A stretch of 36,640 nt of DNA from Akkermansia muciniphila. Its GTDB lineage: Bacteria; Verrucomicrobiota; Verrucomicrobiia; Verrucomicrobiales; Akkermansiaceae. Where the stretch lies: contig CAMAYN010000014.1 in assembly GCA_945862285.1 (NCBI GenBank), positions 1 to 36,640 of the forward strand. Direction: 5' to 3'. Made by a program: the position numbers and the translations under genes. A model generated the notes under the pieces. It made no database searches. It saw only the letters and a list, made by a program, of their open reading frames with translations, and had not been told where the DNA came from. The number at the start of each line of letters is the position of its first letter. Positions within the stretch are counted from its first letter, which is position 1. Shown here piece after piece: positions 35,340-36,640 of the stretch.

Positions 35340-36640
35340 ATGCGAAAATTCATACCTTTTCTCGTTAGTATCTTCATTGCAGGCGCGGCACTCATGTATC
35401 TCAGCGCGAAGAAGCCCCCTACTCCCGCATCTTGGGCTCACCAGACATCGGACATTCCCGCCGATCCCAAGGCAGTTTTTTCCTCATTGCCCAATGGCAT
35501 GCGCTACATGATCTACCCGAATGCCGAGCCTCCCGGTCGCGTCTCCATGCGCCTGCACATCGCCGCTGGTTCATTGATGGAACAGGAGGATCAACGCGGA
35601 CTAGCGCACTTTTTAGAGCACATGGTGTTTAACGGCACCAAGAGCTTTCCGCCGAATGATCTCATCCCACGGATGCAGCGGCTCGGCATCGGCTTTGGCG
35701 CTCACGTCAATGCCTACACCTCCTTTGACGAGACGGTTTACATGCTAGATGTCCCCGATCTCAACCCAGAAACGGTGAATCTCTGTTATAATGTGATGCG
35801 TGATTTTGCCGACGGTGCTCTGCTCCAAGCCGACGAGATTGATAAGGAACGCGGCGTGATTCTTTCCGAAAAAGTCAGTCGTGATGACGTGCAGTTCCGC
35901 ATGATGGAAAAACAATTCCTCCAACTTCTCCCAAACTCCCTCATCCCGAAACGCTTCCCGATTGGCACCGAAGAAGTCATTAAAAAGGCCCCACGCGAGC
36001 GTTTTGCTGATTTTTATGCCAGCTACTACACTCCACAGCGTATGACCTTTATCGTCGTTGGTGACATCGATCCAAAAGCAACGGCAAAGACCATCCAAAA
36101 AACCTTCACCACGCTGGAAAATCCAAAAAACCCCGGAAAAAATCCTGATCTTGGCTCCATCGATATTATCTCCGGCATCAAGCCTGCCGTTTTTGCTGAC
36201 AAAGAACTCAAAAGCACAGAAGTCGCCCTGACGAGCATTCGCCCGTATGAAAAAAAACCAGACACTTCCGCCGTGCGAGCATCACGCATGCCATTGTCTC
36301 TCGCCCACGGGATGCTGAATCGCCGCTTTGCTCGCCTCACCAAGCAAGAAAACACCACCATTCTCGCTGGTTCCGCAAGTCGCTCACCCTTGTTTAATTT
36401 TGCCGAGCTTGGGAGCATAGAGATCACGGCCAAGGACGATAACTGGCGGGCGGCACTTCCGACATTAGAGCAAGAATTCCGCCGTGCGAACCTTCACGGC
36501 TTTACGGAATCCGAACTCGCAGAAGCAAAAGCAAACCTTCTCAACGCCTACGAACAAGCGGTGAAAAGCGCGGCATCCCGCAAGTCAGATGGACTCGCCA
36601 CGGCGATTGCTCAATCCATCAATGACGAATCCGTTTTTTC
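35340..36640 (+). CDS. M16 (insulinase/pitrilysin) family zinc metalloprotease, 3' end outside window
   Basis: The frame starts at ATG 35340 (MRKFIPFLVS) and stays open to the right edge, giving the first 433 residues. A signal peptide or membrane anchor covers about residues 4-22, so the enzyme is exported or periplasmic. The inverted zinc motif HxxEH is HFLEH (90-94), and Glu170 in ERGVILSE, 76 residues later, is the third ligand, so the N-terminal half is catalytic. The usual VNAYTSFDETVYML block lies between. The second, non-catalytic half begins near residue 190 (FYASYYTPQRMTFIVVGD). Full members of this type are about 900 residues. It probably degrades small peptides in the envelope. 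Confidence 0.92.
   Translation, partial: MRKFIPFLVSIFIAGAALMYLSAKKPPTPASWAHQTSDIPADPKAVFSSLPNGMRYMIYPNAEPPGRVSMRLHIAAGSLMEQEDQRGLAHFLEHMVFNGTKSFPPNDLIPRMQRLGIGFGAHVNAYTSFDETVYMLDVPDLNPETVNLCYNVMRDFADGALLQADEIDKERGVILSEKVSRDDVQFRMMEKQFLQLLPNSLIPKRFPIGTEEVIKKAPRERFADFYASYYTPQRMTFIVVGDIDPKATAKTIQKTFTTLENPKNPGKNPDLGSIDIISGIKPAVFADKELKSTEVALTSIRPYEKKPDTSAVRASRMPLSLAHGMLNRRFARLTKQENTTILAGSASRSPLFNFAELGSIEITAKDDNWRAALPTLEQEFRRANLHGFTESELAEAKANLLNAYEQAVKSAASRKSDGLATAIAQSINDESVF

Overview
The window looks like chromosomal DNA from a member of the Verrucomicrobiota or a close PVC relative. No 16S rRNA gene is present, so this rests on gene types: a Tat-exported DUF1501 protein, a very large secreted protein with autotransporter-associated beta-strand repeats and the C-terminal segment usual in this phylum, a Ser/Thr kinase overlapping an ECF sigma gene, many tiny lipoproteins, and start codons without recognisable Shine-Dalgarno sequences.

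Layout. Positions 1-428 hold the 3' end of an IS630-type transposase. From 471 to 16767 every gene is on the minus strand. In transcription order these are a DUF6580 membrane protein, the two E1 subunits of pyruvate dehydrogenase (pdhA, pdhB), a DUF1501 protein, a 2577-residue heparinase-like beta-strand-repeat protein, a small membrane protein, a multidomain Ser/Thr kinase and its overlapping ECF sigma factor. From 16827 to 26978 the plus strand dominates: cdd, mnmG, an STN-like periplasmic protein, an SDR oxidoreductase, a mini-lipoprotein, rplU-rpmA, a gamma-glutamylcyclotransferase-like protein, two tandem mini-lipoproteins, recQ, and an ECF sigma / anti-sigma-like / PDZ operon. The minus-strand gene tsaE lies among them. 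From 27026 to 35210 the minus strand returns with pssA-pth-rpsF-ssb, sodA, pgi, a broken IS110 transposase, a YdjM-like membrane protein and tRNA-Leu(CAG). The plus-strand gene for a DUF6941 protein sits between sodA and pgi. An M16 metalloprotease runs off the right edge.

How the genes work together. Most are housekeeping: translation (rplU, rpmA, rpsF, pth, tsaE, mnmG, tRNA-Leu), DNA maintenance (ssb, recQ), central carbon metabolism (pdhAB, pgi), phospholipid synthesis (pssA) and oxidative defence (sodA). Two envelope-linked signalling modules, kinase plus ECF and ECF plus anti-sigma plus PDZ, bracket them. The large repeat protein is probably a secreted or surface polysaccharide-degrading enzyme.

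The most interesting signals are chromosome-maintenance sites. Two 16-bp ParB-type parS sites flank and lie inside mnmG (17226-17241 and 18020-18035). The gene-free region after rpmA (21823-22143) carries an AT-rich stretch and a cluster of DnaA-box-like motifs, two of them exact. This could be an origin of replication or a DnaA-responsive control region. Strand composition farther right argues against placing the origin exactly there.
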